Part shown: positions 45,399 through 55,564 of the stretch, piece after piece
Layout of the letters: each line of letters opens with the position of its first letter
Position numbering within the stretch: the first letter of the stretch is position 1
Origin: Cryptomeria japonica
Taxonomy: Eukaryota; Streptophyta; Pinopsida; Cupressales; Cupressaceae
Assembly (NCBI RefSeq): GCF_030272615.1
Contig: NC_081410.1
Location: 510,879,442 to 510,943,441, forward strand
Reading direction: 5' to 3'
DNA: 64,000 nt
The notes under the pieces: generated by a model
The model's database searches: none
Told to the model about the DNA's origin: nothing
What the model saw: the letters and a program-made list of their open reading frames with translations, nothing else
Program-made: the position numbers and the translations under genes

Positions 45399-46247
45399 CC
45401 CATTTTTCATTTCATTTGTAATAGAATAGTTAATAGAAAATAGAGAATAGAGTTGAGAGATTAAGAGTTGTAAGCAATTTTTATTTTATAGCAAGATTGA
45501 GTCTTGAAGAGAGAAGTTCAAGCAATTGTTGTATATGATGACTTGGAAATCAATAAAATATTGAAGTTATGGTGTTTTGTTGCAAATTTCTTAAGTTATC
45601 TTCATGGTTGTTGGATGTACTTGAATCTCGCTCAATCAAAGTAGTTTGTTAATTAGAAAGACTAAGTGTGAGATTTGATATTTGGTAGGATTCGCAATCC
45701 AAACCACTAGCTTCTTGCTGATTGTAGGAACGCCTTGCGTGGTCGACTGGAAAACACTTTGAGTCCTTAACCTTCAAGCATTTTCGCATCTAGGATATGT
45801 ACCTTCGTAGTAGTGTCCTTGATCTTTGATGCATTGAACACCATTATTACCTTAGAAGATCGCACTAATTTCAGTTAAGTTGTTATCTTATGGCAAAATT
45901 GAAATTGGTTGAGTCTTGCCAAATCTCATTCATGCTAAGTCGTTCATAGGGTTAGGCTAGATTAGACCTCTTAAGCCCTATCTTTTTCCATTTTTTGAAA
46001 GTACCTTTAGATTAGTAAAACCTTCGAACTGTTGAATCCGTAAGAAGCCTTGAAGGAAACAGCAAATCACATCATACCACTAAAAAGCTTGTCCACACGT
46101 GGAGACCCCACTAAAAGAACCTTGGAGTCCACCTAACTGATCCTTTTTGCAGATCTTCAGCAGTTAGAGACTATTTTCTCAAGAGAGGATAAGATGCCTG
46201 TCGGTATTTTATTCTGTGTATGATTGTGTACAAAATACACGTCAACA

Positions 46248-46360
46248 AGTAGGAACCTTTGTCAAGGTGGTTGGTTAATACCCAAAATGGAGTGGGAACC
46301 GCCAACAAAAAGGAAACAAAGTTGGAAACATTTCAGACAGTTCCTAAAGGGGTAGGAACC
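46248..46360 (+). repeat. Unit of a roughly 105 bp minisatellite between LTR D and the Tat-like element
   Basis: GTAGGAACCTTTGTCAAGG, then GGAGTGGGAACCGCC and AAACAAAGTTGGAAACATTT. Two further units follow after the Tat-like element (57030-57200), showing that both insertions landed in one old tandem array. Confidence 0.7.
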
Positions 46361-47829
46361 TGTTGATGTGTGTTTTATGCACATAACATTTCAGAATAAA
46401 ATACCAAGGTAATTTACCCTCTCTTGAACAAAATCACCTCAAATGCTAAGAATGATATCAACTAAAATGATTCCAAGGTTTCTACATGTCAGGTCTTGAC
46501 GAGTGGGTAACTCAATGGTCGATGTGAATTGTTGTATTCACTTGGGAACTTACGCAAAATGTTTGGATTATCTTCTTCAATCATGAAGAGGCGGAATAGG
46601 TGTACTGACAACTTAAGATTTATCAATGAAGCTTCGGACTTTTTTACTAAAAAATGGGCAGAAGGAATAGGGTTCAGGAAATCTAGTGTAGGCCTAGGAA
46701 TGTAGGAAATGATGAACAGATCTAGTGGAATCAAACTAGGCAAGGTCTCACAAATAGGTATTGACACAAGCTTAGTGCAATCGTCTAAGGTATTCTTAAA
46801 GATTTTCAGGCTATCACCATCAAACGTTGACATCATCCAAGTTGGATGCATAATAGTTGAAGCTAAGCTTACTCAAATTTCCAGTTGACCAGACAAGGCG
46901 CACTTACCAGCGGCAAGAGGCTAGTGGTATGGATTAAGGTTTCCACACAAATAAATTCAACAAATCTTTCACTCAATCTAATAACATACATGAAAATAAA
47001 TTCTAATCTAAAATTCTAATCTAACTTGGAGGAATTGAGAACTATGAATGCAAACACAACTATTGAAGAGCAAAATCACCAACAATTGAACAATGATTAT
47101 GGTTCAAATAGCTGCAACATATACCAACAATTCTACATAAACTCTCTCTTACAAATGAGAGAAAAGGAGGCATATATAGTCTCTCTTACAAATTGGATGG
47201 CCAAGATTGATCCTAGATCAACGACCAAGATCATGCCAGCAAAACCCTAGAATTGCCGTAATTAGGGTTTACATAAAAAATGGCGCCACCTACATATGGC
47301 CCAATAAAAAGATACCTAGTCATCAAATAGGGAATCTTCTAGAAGATTCCTCCCTGCATATCTCTCTCTCCTTGCATACTCCAAGAATCTAGCCAATACT
47401 GAATCTAACTCCTCCATGGAAATGCTAGGCAAGGTATCCTGCTTTAAATCAATCACATCCAATGAATCCGAGCAAACATCCAAAGAGTTCTCCCAATCTG
47501 GCATGAGCTTTTGCGAACTATGAACATGAATCAACAAAGAGACCAAGTCGTCTATCTGACTCTTCTTCAAAGAGTCCAAGTGGCAAAAATACATAAACTT
47601 CATCTTGTCTCTTAATTCGGCTAAGTGATTAAAATATCAGTGCTTGCAACTTGATCCAATAACCTCAAAAACGGTAAACGACACTAGGTATGATCAAAAC
47701 TCCGAGACTCGGGCACGGGAAACACAAAATTGCCCACTAAGCAGCCAAAACCCTAATCTAACAACGCAGAAAGCAGGAAAATAGTGGGTCCTCGTTAGCA
47801 ATGGGGCGATGTGTGAAAAGGTCACAACA
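46361..47829 (-). repeat. 3' LTR of the Tat-like element (1,469 bp)
   Basis: It is close to identical to 55565-57029 apart from scattered substitutions and a few indels (for example around 46855-46880 against 56045-56085). On the minus strand it carries the telo-box-like AACCCTAATTACGG, a TATA stretch (GAGACTATATATGCC near 47175), and the coding fragment at 47316-47603. Confidence 0.93.
47316..47603 (-). pseudogene. C-terminal remnant of the LTR-encoded protein in the 3' LTR
   Basis: An open frame of 95 codons contains SLKKSQIDDLVSLLIHVHSS, MPDWENSLD, SISMEELDSVLARFLEYARR and GRNLLEDSL. These align in order with the last 95 or so residues of copies D and A, for example LARFLEYARRERYAGRNLL against TRFIEFAKKEREKGNKILD in copy A. 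Upstream parts of the gene are absent. It lies on the sense strand of the LTR at the position expected if the giant LTR had lost most of the ORF. Confidence 0.8.
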
Positions 47830-48729
47830 TCTAGTGACTCCACTGAGGAAATTTTCGAATGTTTCAAGAACAAAGCTCAATCTGACCCTTAGAATCTTCA
47901 ATTAATCCTTGCATAACATAGCAAAAGGTTAGAAAACACATTTGAAAAGATGGAATCCAAGAATTGTATCAAGTTACTTAGTCATTGATTATCCAAGTGT
48001 GTGCAATTGCGTTCATTACCTTCACGAGAATATTGTAAAGTCAAAGGATCTAGTGACACTAGCTACGTAAGATGTCCATACTTTGCAAGCGGCCAATTAT
48101 AACCTCACGAATATTGCTCCACTGCCGGCCAGGCGTATATAGCCCTGGTGGAGTTACTCGTATATTCCCATTAGCCAATTTAGATATTTCATTTCTTTGC
48201 ATTTCTTTCTTTTCTTTCTTTCTTTTGATATTTCCTTTTCACGTACTTTCAAATTCCGTCAATTCCTTTGGCTCGTAAGTAATAAACTTACTTGGGTTCG
48301 AGAATTATAATAGCACTGAAGTAGGATATAAGATTTTTCACTAGTCGTAGGTTCACTTGAGAATTTATAATAACTCAGATAAAATTAATTTGTAAAATAT
48401 AATAATCAAATGATGTCAGCGTCAAAATACAATAAAAGCTTTCCAATCTCATCAAATATGGATTCAACCTATGATACACTATACAAAAACAATCTCTAAT
48501 TCGAAGAACTTCATGAGGTATTGTTCAAGAAATGGACTAAACAAAACCTGGTGAAATGCAGAGTGTGTCTTGACAAGAACTCCCACATCACAAGCGGATA
48601 TCCCTCGGAACCAACACCTAAGAAAAGCTGACCTAAAACCTAAAGCAAAACCGGAAGCAAACCTAAACTAAGGCAAACCAAAGTAGACCTATTCTAACTA
48701 TGATACAAGGGGTAGGCTTCAAAAGAAAC
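47830..48729 (-). other. Non-coding stretch between integrase and 3' LTR
   Basis: About 0.9 kb shows no convincing reading frame. A purine-biased segment next to the LTR (CCTCAGTGGAGTCACTAGA on the minus strand) is the best candidate for the polypurine tract, but it is not a clean one. A CTTTCTTTTCTTTCTTTC microsatellite lies near 48200. Confidence 0.45.
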
Positions 48730-49979
48730 CTAAGGTTGGAAGTAATGCTTGAGGAATTGTCCATTGATGGGCAACGAAACATCCTCACCAGTTAAGGTTC
48801 TCAGTTTGAATGCATTCTCTCCTAGTATCTCAGCAATTTGATAGGGGCCTTTCCATAGTTTGTCAAATTTGTCGTGATCTCCCCTTCTTTCATGGGCTTT
48901 ATCCCAATATAGCACTCGGTCAGAAATCCTAAAGGCTTTTACCCGTGCTTGTCTGTCAAACCATCTCTTAACTACGCCCTGGTGTTTGGCAAAATTCTCT
49001 AATGCTTTATCTCTCTTTTCTTCTAAATTCATCAGCTGTGTCAGTCTCGTTTGCACTCTGTCTTTGCCCTCCATGTAATCTTGTATGAATCTCAATGTAG
49101 GAATTCTCAATTGTATGGGGAAGACAGGCTCTTGGCCATATACCAGAAAATATGGGGATGTCCCCAATGAATTCTTCACTCTCGTTCTCTCTGCCCAAAG
49201 GGCGAATCTCAATGGTGTGTGCTAGTCTTTTGGATTTTTCTCTAACAATTTCTTAATCACACTCAACAAGTTTTTATTCGTTGATTCGGCTAACCCATTA
49301 CCCCGAGGATAATAATACGATGAAAACTTAAGGGTTATACCATATTCAAAAGCTTAATTCGAAAATTTTAATGATGTAAAGGCAGAACCATTATCACAAA
49401 CAATAGCATGTGGACAACCAAACTTGGTAATGATGTTCTCCTCTAAAGATTTAATCACAGCGTCAGTTGTACATAACTTCAAAGCTTGAGCTTCCGACCA
49501 CCAAGTACAATAATCAGTTGCGGTTAGAATGTAACTGTGTTGTGCAGAGGAAGGTGGATTGATCATACCAATGAAGTCGATACCCCACATAGCGAAAGGT
49601 CTGGACTTGATCACAGGCTGCAACGGCATAGCTGGATTCTTCTCTCGAACGACAACAACTTGGCATGTGTGACACGCCTTCACATGTTCATGAGTATCTT
49701 GGAACAAGGTGGGCCAGTAATAGCCTGCTCTCAAAATTTGGTGCGCAGTAGCCAAGTTTGCACGGTGACCTATCCCAAATCTGTTGTGAAAATGTTCCAC
49801 AATCTGTTGTGAAAATGTTCTACAATCTGTTTAGCTTCATTCTTTCCAACACATCGCAAATATATTCCTTCATGATTTCTTCTATATAAAACCGAGCCTT
49901 GTAACATAAAATGTTGACACTTTAATCTTAATGCTCTCTTTTGAGCACGACTCATATGCGTGGGGTATTTTTGGTTCAA
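48730..49979 (-). pseudogene. Integrase of the Tat-like element
   Basis: On the minus strand: zinc-binding H...H and CHTCQ (EHVKACHTCQVV), catalytic core with GIDFIG and AIVCDNGSAF (two Asp), then the Glu in GNGLAESTNKNL, then the C-terminal region (FALWAERTRVKNSLGTSPYF, VKAFRISDRVLYWDKAH, KFDKLWKGPYQIAEILGENA) ending at 48730. Stops are at 49355-49353 (SN*AFEYG) and 49224-49222 (Trp to TAG). A 23 bp tandem duplication at about 49780-49825 shifts the frame upstream of the core. All three acidic residues survive, so decay is recent relative to the chromovirus copy. Confidence 0.9.
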
Positions 49980-50093
49980 TAAATAGCAAACAATAACTTT
50001 ATACCATTCATCCGGAGTGACATCCTCAATTGCATAGACTTGTTGGACTAATCCGGGTCCATCAACTGCTAAAGTTTGCGCTAAGGCTTGACC

Positions 50094-51340
50094 TCAAACA
50101 AGTCTCATTGGCTGGATCTCAATGTCGTACTCCTGGATAGTGGCAATCCACTTTCCTCTTCTTTCTCCTAATTCATTCTGCATAAGGAGTGTCTTAACTG
50201 CTATATCTGGGACAATGGCACGAACTTTTGCCCTCAAAATGTAATGTCTGAATTTCTTTATTGCTTTCACCAAAGCATAAGCTTGTTTCTCTACGTTTGG
50301 ATATCTCAGCTCCGCATCTTTCAACGGTGCGCTCATAAATGCTATGGGATGTTCATCTTTATCTTCACGCTTTTGTGTAAGGACTGCAACACAAGTATGT
50401 TCTGAGGCAAATGAATACACATAAAAAGGTTTCGCATAATCAGGTGTGACCAAAACAGGAGCCTCAACGATGGTGGACTTGATTTCTTCAAATGATTTCT
50501 TTGCTTCTGTCGTCCATTCCATCTTAGCATCTTTCTTCAACATTTCATTTAGTGGTCGTATTATCTCGGCAAATCCGAAGATAAATTTCCTCACAAAAGT
50601 GATTTTACCAAAGGACTTCAGTTCTTTCTTATTGTTTGGGAGGTTTACCTTGGATATAGCCTCAACTCTTTCTGGATCAATGGAGATTCCTTTCTCCGAG
50701 ATAATATGTCCTAACAATTTACCTTCTGTAACCCCGAATATGCATTTCTTGGGATTAAGAGATATCCTGTAATTTTTGCATCTTTGAAATACCTTTCTAC
50801 AATCTTCAATGTGATTTTCTCTTTTCCTTGAGAAAATTGTAATGTCATCCATGTAAATAATAATGCATTTTCCAATCAAATCTTGAAATGCAATATCCAT
50901 AGCTCTTTGGAATGTAGCTCCAACATTGATTAAGCCAAATGGCATCCTTCTGTATGCAAACGTGCCTCACTTTGTGGTGAAGGTTGTCTTTAATCTATCT
51001 TCATATTCTACCATCACCTGATTGTATCCTGAATATCCATTCAAAAAGGACATCATCTGCGATCCATATACAATCTGTAAAACCTCATCCAATGATGGAA
51101 GCGGGTAGTTATCTTTCTCTGACGCTTTATTCAAATTTTTGAAATCAACACAAAGCCTTATCTCTCCACTCTTCTTTCTAACTGGGACCAAATTGGCAAC
51201 CCACGTGGAGTGTCGCACAGGAAAGATAATCCTTGCTGATAACAATTTCTTCACTTTTGAAATATAAGAGGCTCTAGCAAAGGGTTCACTGGCCTCTGTC
51301 TCTGCCTAAATGGCTTACTGTCTGGTTTCAAGGGAATAGT
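50094..51340 (-). pseudogene. pol: Reverse transcriptase and degenerate RNase H of the Tat-like element
   Basis: RT motifs on the minus strand: VRHSTWVANLVPVRKKSGEI, RLCVDFKNLNKASEKDNYPL, then MPFGLINVGATFQRAM and the intact catalytic IIYMDDITIF, LGHIISEKGI. Within the YSGYNQ region the Asp of the usual FSKIDL...GYH motif is replaced (MMSFLNGYSGYNQV). The connected RNase H reads FYVYSFASEHTCVAVLTQKR, with Ser where the catalytic Asp normally sits. Such inactivation is known in Tat elements, which carry a second RNase H. One stop lies between 50967 and 50945. The frame is otherwise continuous. Confidence 0.9.
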
Positions 51341-51819
51341 ATGTGTAATGATTGATGTGTCATGTCTTGAAATCATCATATCCCATTGCAATCACATCAG
51401 GAAAATCTCTCATGTTCTTTAATATGCCTTCCCTTTCATTGGGTGTGCATGCTTTCCCTATGAATACATTCTTAACTTCTTTGTCATTTCGCAAATTCAC
51501 CGTTTCACAGGCACTTCCACTTGAGTCATGCAATCTTTCTATCTTTATTTTATCTCTATCAAATAATCTTTCTAGCTTTATCATTCCCTTAGGAATGAAG
51601 TTTGTCTTCAGATCTAGGATACCATTTGAATCATATTCTGCTTCTTTGGCTTCCTCTTCATCAATAACCTGACTCAGGATAATATCTGTATTTGTTAGAA
51701 AATCCAATATATGCTTATCGTCTTCGAAAACTTGGAAATTGGTGACATTGTCTAGTACAGATGGAACTGATGCGAGTTCCACTGTAAACTTCTTTAATCC
51801 TTCCATGGCGATGGGTGCC
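51341..51819 (-). pseudogene. Linker between extra RNase H and RT
   Basis: It is in the same frame as its neighbours: FQVFEDDKHILDFLTNTDII, LDLKTNFIPKGMIKLERLFD, VKNVFIGKACTPNEREGILK, MRDFPDVIAMGYDDF. The last part corresponds to the pre-RT segment of Ty3/gypsy Pol (commonly ...LL.....FAWSY.DM). It shows that the RNase H is fused to RT in one polyprotein rather than being a separate insertion. Confidence 0.7.
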
Positions 51820-52292
51820 AAGGAGCTAGCAGCCCGTGCAAGCGCATTTGCCACTTGATTCTGTAATCTGTATATTGACTTGATATTGAAAGCATCAAAG
51901 CTTTTGATGAGATCTCATATCCTGTTGCGGTATTTTGTCAATCTTTTGTCGTGGCAGACATACTGCTTCCGCACTTGTCTTACTACAATCTCTAAATCTC
52001 CAAACACATTTAAAATCTTTACTTTCTTCTGAATGGCTAACAACAACCCATGAACTAAGGATTCATACTCAGCAACATTGTTCGTACATGGAAACTGTAA
52101 TCTATGGAAGGCCAAATAAGTTTCCCCTGAGGGACTAATTAATTCAAATCCGGCTCCTGATCCTTTCTTTGACTTTGAACCATCAAATCTCAATGTCCAA
52201 ACTTGATCTTCGTCATGTATTTCTTCTTTGGTTTTATCTGTAATTTCTTCATTTGGCCTAGGAGAGGCTTTTCTAATTTCTTCAAGTGTCAA
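51820..52292 (-). pseudogene. Additional (archaeal-type) RNase H located upstream of RT
   Basis: The minus-strand frame gives VWTLRFDGSKSKKGSGAGFE, LISPSGETYLAFHRLQFPCT, NNVAEYESLVHGLLLAIQKK, VKILNVFGDLEIVVRQVRKQ and finally NQVANALARAASSLAP, the order DGS, AEYE, GD..., A(D)ALA typical of the extra RNase H of Tat elements. The last Asp is Asn here (VANALA). It sits between protease and RT, whereas I expect it after the RT-linked RNase H. A stop at 51915 interrupts it. It would supply the RNase H activity missing from the RT-linked domain. Confidence 0.8.
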
Positions 52293-52296
52293 AATT

Positions 52297-53076
52297 TCAG
52301 GAATTCTCGTGTATTTGATTCAAAGCTACCTTGCACATTGTGCAAGAGAATTCAGAATGAGCAGTATTGTGAATTCGACACCAATTAGGAAACAATAAAT
52401 TTTGAATGCGAGCACGGTTGCCTAACTCAACTCCTTGCTGAATATTCTTGAATACAAATCCTCTGAAACTTTCAAACATATCAATTTCCTCATCTGTATC
52501 ATGATCACTTTCTACTACAACTTCTGTGGATTTCACGATCTCATGATTTTCTTCTATCTTTTCAATTGTAGCTTTTGGTTTATAATTTCCCAGATCTGTT
52601 TCTAGGAAAAGAATTTCATTGTTTTCCCCATATTCTGTTATCATCAATCTTAATCTTGGGGTACTATCTATCTTGATCTGGTTTGGTACACCTCTCCATG
52701 GCAGCCACATGTGAGAGAAATCGGTCAAAAAGTAACCATTCAATCTCCTTGACCAATCTCTACTCAAGAGCATGCCATATCCGTCTGGAATGTCTACAAT
52801 TGATATATCTATGAAGTGCTCGACTCTTGGATCTACAACCAACTGCATATGAATATTGTTTAACTCTCCAATCACAGGTACCTCTGTCTAGTCTAATTGT
52901 GTAACTCTTTTACTAGTCTGTATGGGAATGAGACCCAATTTCTCGCATATAGCCTTTGGCATTACATTACTTGAAGCTCCGGAATCTACCAGACAATTAT
53001 GCAAAAGCACTGAAAGCAAGAACGGGGCTGGTTCATCTTGATAATTCACTGCTGGCTTATCCCTATGGACTTGCAA
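52297..53076 (-). pseudogene. Aspartic protease and zinc-finger-like segment of the Tat-like element
   Basis: Minus strand: LLSVLLHNCLVDSGASSNVM then PKAICEKLGL, with the catalytic DSGA intact, followed by VEHFIDISIVDIPDGYGMLL, SRDWSRRLNGYFLTDFSHMW, a variable linker, and WCRIHNTAHSEFSCTMC, a Cys/His cluster. A stop is present at about 52887. Protease would process the Gag-Pol polyprotein. Confidence 0.8.
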
Positions 53077-54880
53077 GCTCTCTTCTTTGGAAACTTCATC
53101 TTTTTAACCATGCTTTCAACAGAAGCAATCTCACTTTTAGGAAGAATTTCACCCTTGGTAGGATTTTCAGTTATAACTGGTGAATCCTTAACTCTCTTTA
53201 CATTATCTCTGGTGGGAAAAGCTTTGCCTACTAGCATATCTTCTTTCTTTGGCACATTTGCTGTCTTCACTAATTCTTCTTTGTTGGGCACATTAGATGA
53301 ATCTTGAACTGCACATGCCTCTTCTGATGATTGTTGAATATTTGGTTCATCTTGAATCACATTTATGCTTGCTTGAGGAACATTTGTACCTCTCTAAATG
53401 TTGGAACTGGTTTGAGCTGTAGCTCTCCCGATAGTATTCTCATTTAGTCCATTCATTAATGTATCTCTGATATCAAGTACCTTCATTAGTTCGAACAATG
53501 GTAGGGTTACCTTGACTTTCTTGAATTCTTCTAACACACACAGACTCAGCCGCTTCAACTCCTCTTTTGGAGGGGGAATGTTCTTCTGTCTATACTCAGG
53601 TGAATCTTGTGGATAGCTTGGTGTATTGCTAGCACTTGGATTTGGTGGCGTAGCAAAATTATTCGGAGGAAAGGAAGTAGTAAAGGCTCTTGATTCCTCT
53701 GATTCCTCTGATAAACTCTTGGTCCAATGTTTCTTGACAACTGATGAAACACTTATTTAATTCCTTCAACTAAAACATTGTTATTCAATGGTGGGAAATA
53801 GTAGTCTGGATCTTCAATAGGCCCACTGGCTCAAGCAGGTGGGAACTGAGAATTAGGCGGAACCATAGGTCCATTTGCCGACTTTGGAGGAAATCTCCCA
53901 CCTTGTTCGCACACTAAACTTTCTTCATAAACTGGAGGAAACTTGAAATCCTCAATGATTAATGCATGGTCATATCTTGTAGTAGGGACAATTTCATATC
54001 CCGTTGTTGGAATTCTTTCTGATGCTTCATTATATCACACTTCCTTTTGGAAAATATTAGCAGCAACCTTGAATTTGTGTAATCTGCACCAATTTGATAA
54101 GGCAGCCTCTGCAAGGAAGACTCTGTCAGTCGGTTGACTTTCCGAAGCTGGGGGATTGTCAAGAGGTGATGACACATTTCCATTGTTGGGTGCAGTATTC
54201 CACGTTCTCTTCTGATAGTTCTGATTATTGCCACAATATCGTTGGTTATTTTGATTGTTGCTCTGAAAATTCTGGTTGTTACTTTGGTAACCTTGATTGT
54301 TGTTTTGATTACCACCTTGATAATTTCTATGCATACTGTAGAGCTGATTGTTCTGGTTCCTCAAATGAGTAACCTCTGTAGATAATTTCTTTACTTGGTC
54401 TATTAACTCTTTCGTTTCTTCTTTCTCCTCCTGTGTCCTCGTGGATGTCACAACATTTTGCAGGTACACTGGATGCGTCTGCAGAGCTTGAGAAATGGGT
54501 GCTCCAGGATGGAGTACCGACTGATTTGATGGTTGAGCAACTGGATACATTAGCTATGGAACTTGACTCATTATCGGTGTATGATGCACCAAAGCTTGGC
54601 TTAAATTCTGAATTTGATTTGCGGCCGCGGGCGACCCCAAATTGAGCAAAGGTCCACTAAGATTTGGATCTGGAGGATTTGGAAAAGTATTGTCTTCTCT
54701 AAGCATGTCCTTTTGACTGAATAATCTATCTCTGTTTTCTATATTTGAACTCGGTGAAGCCTCTCGCCTTCGAAGTTTGGATCTGCGAGGAGTCCTCAAC
54801 TCACAATGTCTTCGTTCTCCAGGAGTTGATCTTAGAATTCTCTAAAGTCTCACGGGTGAAAAGGAATTGATGCGATCCAG
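53046..54880 (-). pseudogene. gag: Gag of the Tat-like element (main part)
   Basis: Minus strand from 54799: MRTPRRSKLRRREASPSSNI, then QEEKEETKELIDQVKKLSTE (coiled coil), an Asn/Gln-rich tract of repeated NQNNQ (54190-54320), and SNWCRLHKFKVAANIF. After a frame change near 53650 come PPPKEELKRLSLCVLEEFKK, FELMKVLDIRDTLMNGL and a Lys/Glu tail to 53046. No canonical capsid motif is clear. Placement before protease and the ELMK-type segment support a Gag assignment. Several stops are present. Confidence 0.65.
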
Positions 54881-54886
54881 CGTGAT

Positions 54887-55475
54887 CTATTTAGGATCAA
54901 TCCAGACTTGTTGTAATCTTTGAGCAAGTAAATCTCTTTCAATCTGCTCAATTTGTTCGTCAATTCGTTCAGCTATCTCTTCTTCTTCGTCCAAGACAAA
55001 AGAAACTCCGATGTATTGTGGTGCACTTGTTTTCACTTCCCAGGCAAGGTTGTTCAAACTGGATATAATCTTTCTTTCGTCTCCCAGGTTCGGTTGCTTG
55101 AACTCAAGTTCGTTCAATTCAAGCTCGTTCGTTCTATCAGGATCAGGCAGCATCATTGTGTCTCATACTAACTTGAAATCTTCAACTGGTTCAATTTCTT
55201 CCGGGCTGATTGGTAGACTGGTTCTCACGATCAATTGCTCCAGGAACAATGATAATCGGAGGCAAGTTTCCCAACTGCTCTTCTTTGTCTATCACTTTTC
55301 TCACTTCTCTGAATTCAGCGTGACTACTTTGGTTTCTCCAAGCAAGAGTGCTAAATTGCGAAATGATATCTCTTTGTTCACCTTGGATAAGTTCTTCCTT
55401 AGGCAACACCATTCCGGAACATAATCTTCGAAGATGACCACAAATCAGGCCGGCCAAAAAGAATGTTGAGTGCAA
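54887..55475 (-). pseudogene. Gag N-terminal region with an internal duplication
   Basis: Two consecutive open frames resemble each other: MVLPKEELIQGEQRDIISQF then STLAWRNQSS (55412-55270) and MMLPDPDRTNELELNELEF then RKIISSLNNLAWEVKTSAP (55156-55020). This suggests a tandem duplication of the segment that follows the element's leader. They are in different frames, so at least one is dead. Confidence 0.5.
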
Positions 55476-55539
55476 AAACTCCTTGCAAATATGAATTGAT
55501 AGGATTTGTAGTTCAGCTATTCACGGTGTGATAATGCTC

Positions 55540-55564
55540 AACCCTCCTTCTAGCACCAAAAGAG
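55540..55564 (-). other. Putative primer-binding site of the Tat-like element
   Basis: Three to five bases after the 5' LTR the minus strand reads TTTTGGTGCTAGAAGGAGGG. Plant Tat/Athila elements often start this site with TTGGCGC or TGGTGC, but I cannot name the tRNA. Confidence 0.5.

Larger units (their letters stand above)
38599..46247 (+). mobile_element. Giant LTR D (solo LTR, 7.65 kb) with an intact long ORF
   Basis: It starts TGTTGTGACCATTTCACACA, continues with CATCGCCCCATCGCAAATGG, and ends GTACAAAATACACGTCAACA. AGTAG is perfectly duplicated (38594-38598 and 46248-46252). No PBS, pol, polypurine tract or second LTR is present, so it behaves as a solo LTR. Order: U3 with 13 hairpin repeats (39028-41000), TATA box (41336), probable 5'UTR intron (41785-41980), 1,073-codon ORF (41983-45204), telo-box plus second TATA (45307-45398), R/U5. 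The intact ORF and perfect target duplication suggest that it is younger than copies A and C. Confidence 0.88.

Noticed and set aside
38599-46247. Reading the ORF-bearing giant units as DNA transposons because both ends begin TGTTG when read inward
   Set aside because: The inverted similarity is only about five bases, the duplications are 5 bp, and the same ends bound the true paired LTRs of the Tat-like element. LTR identity fits better.
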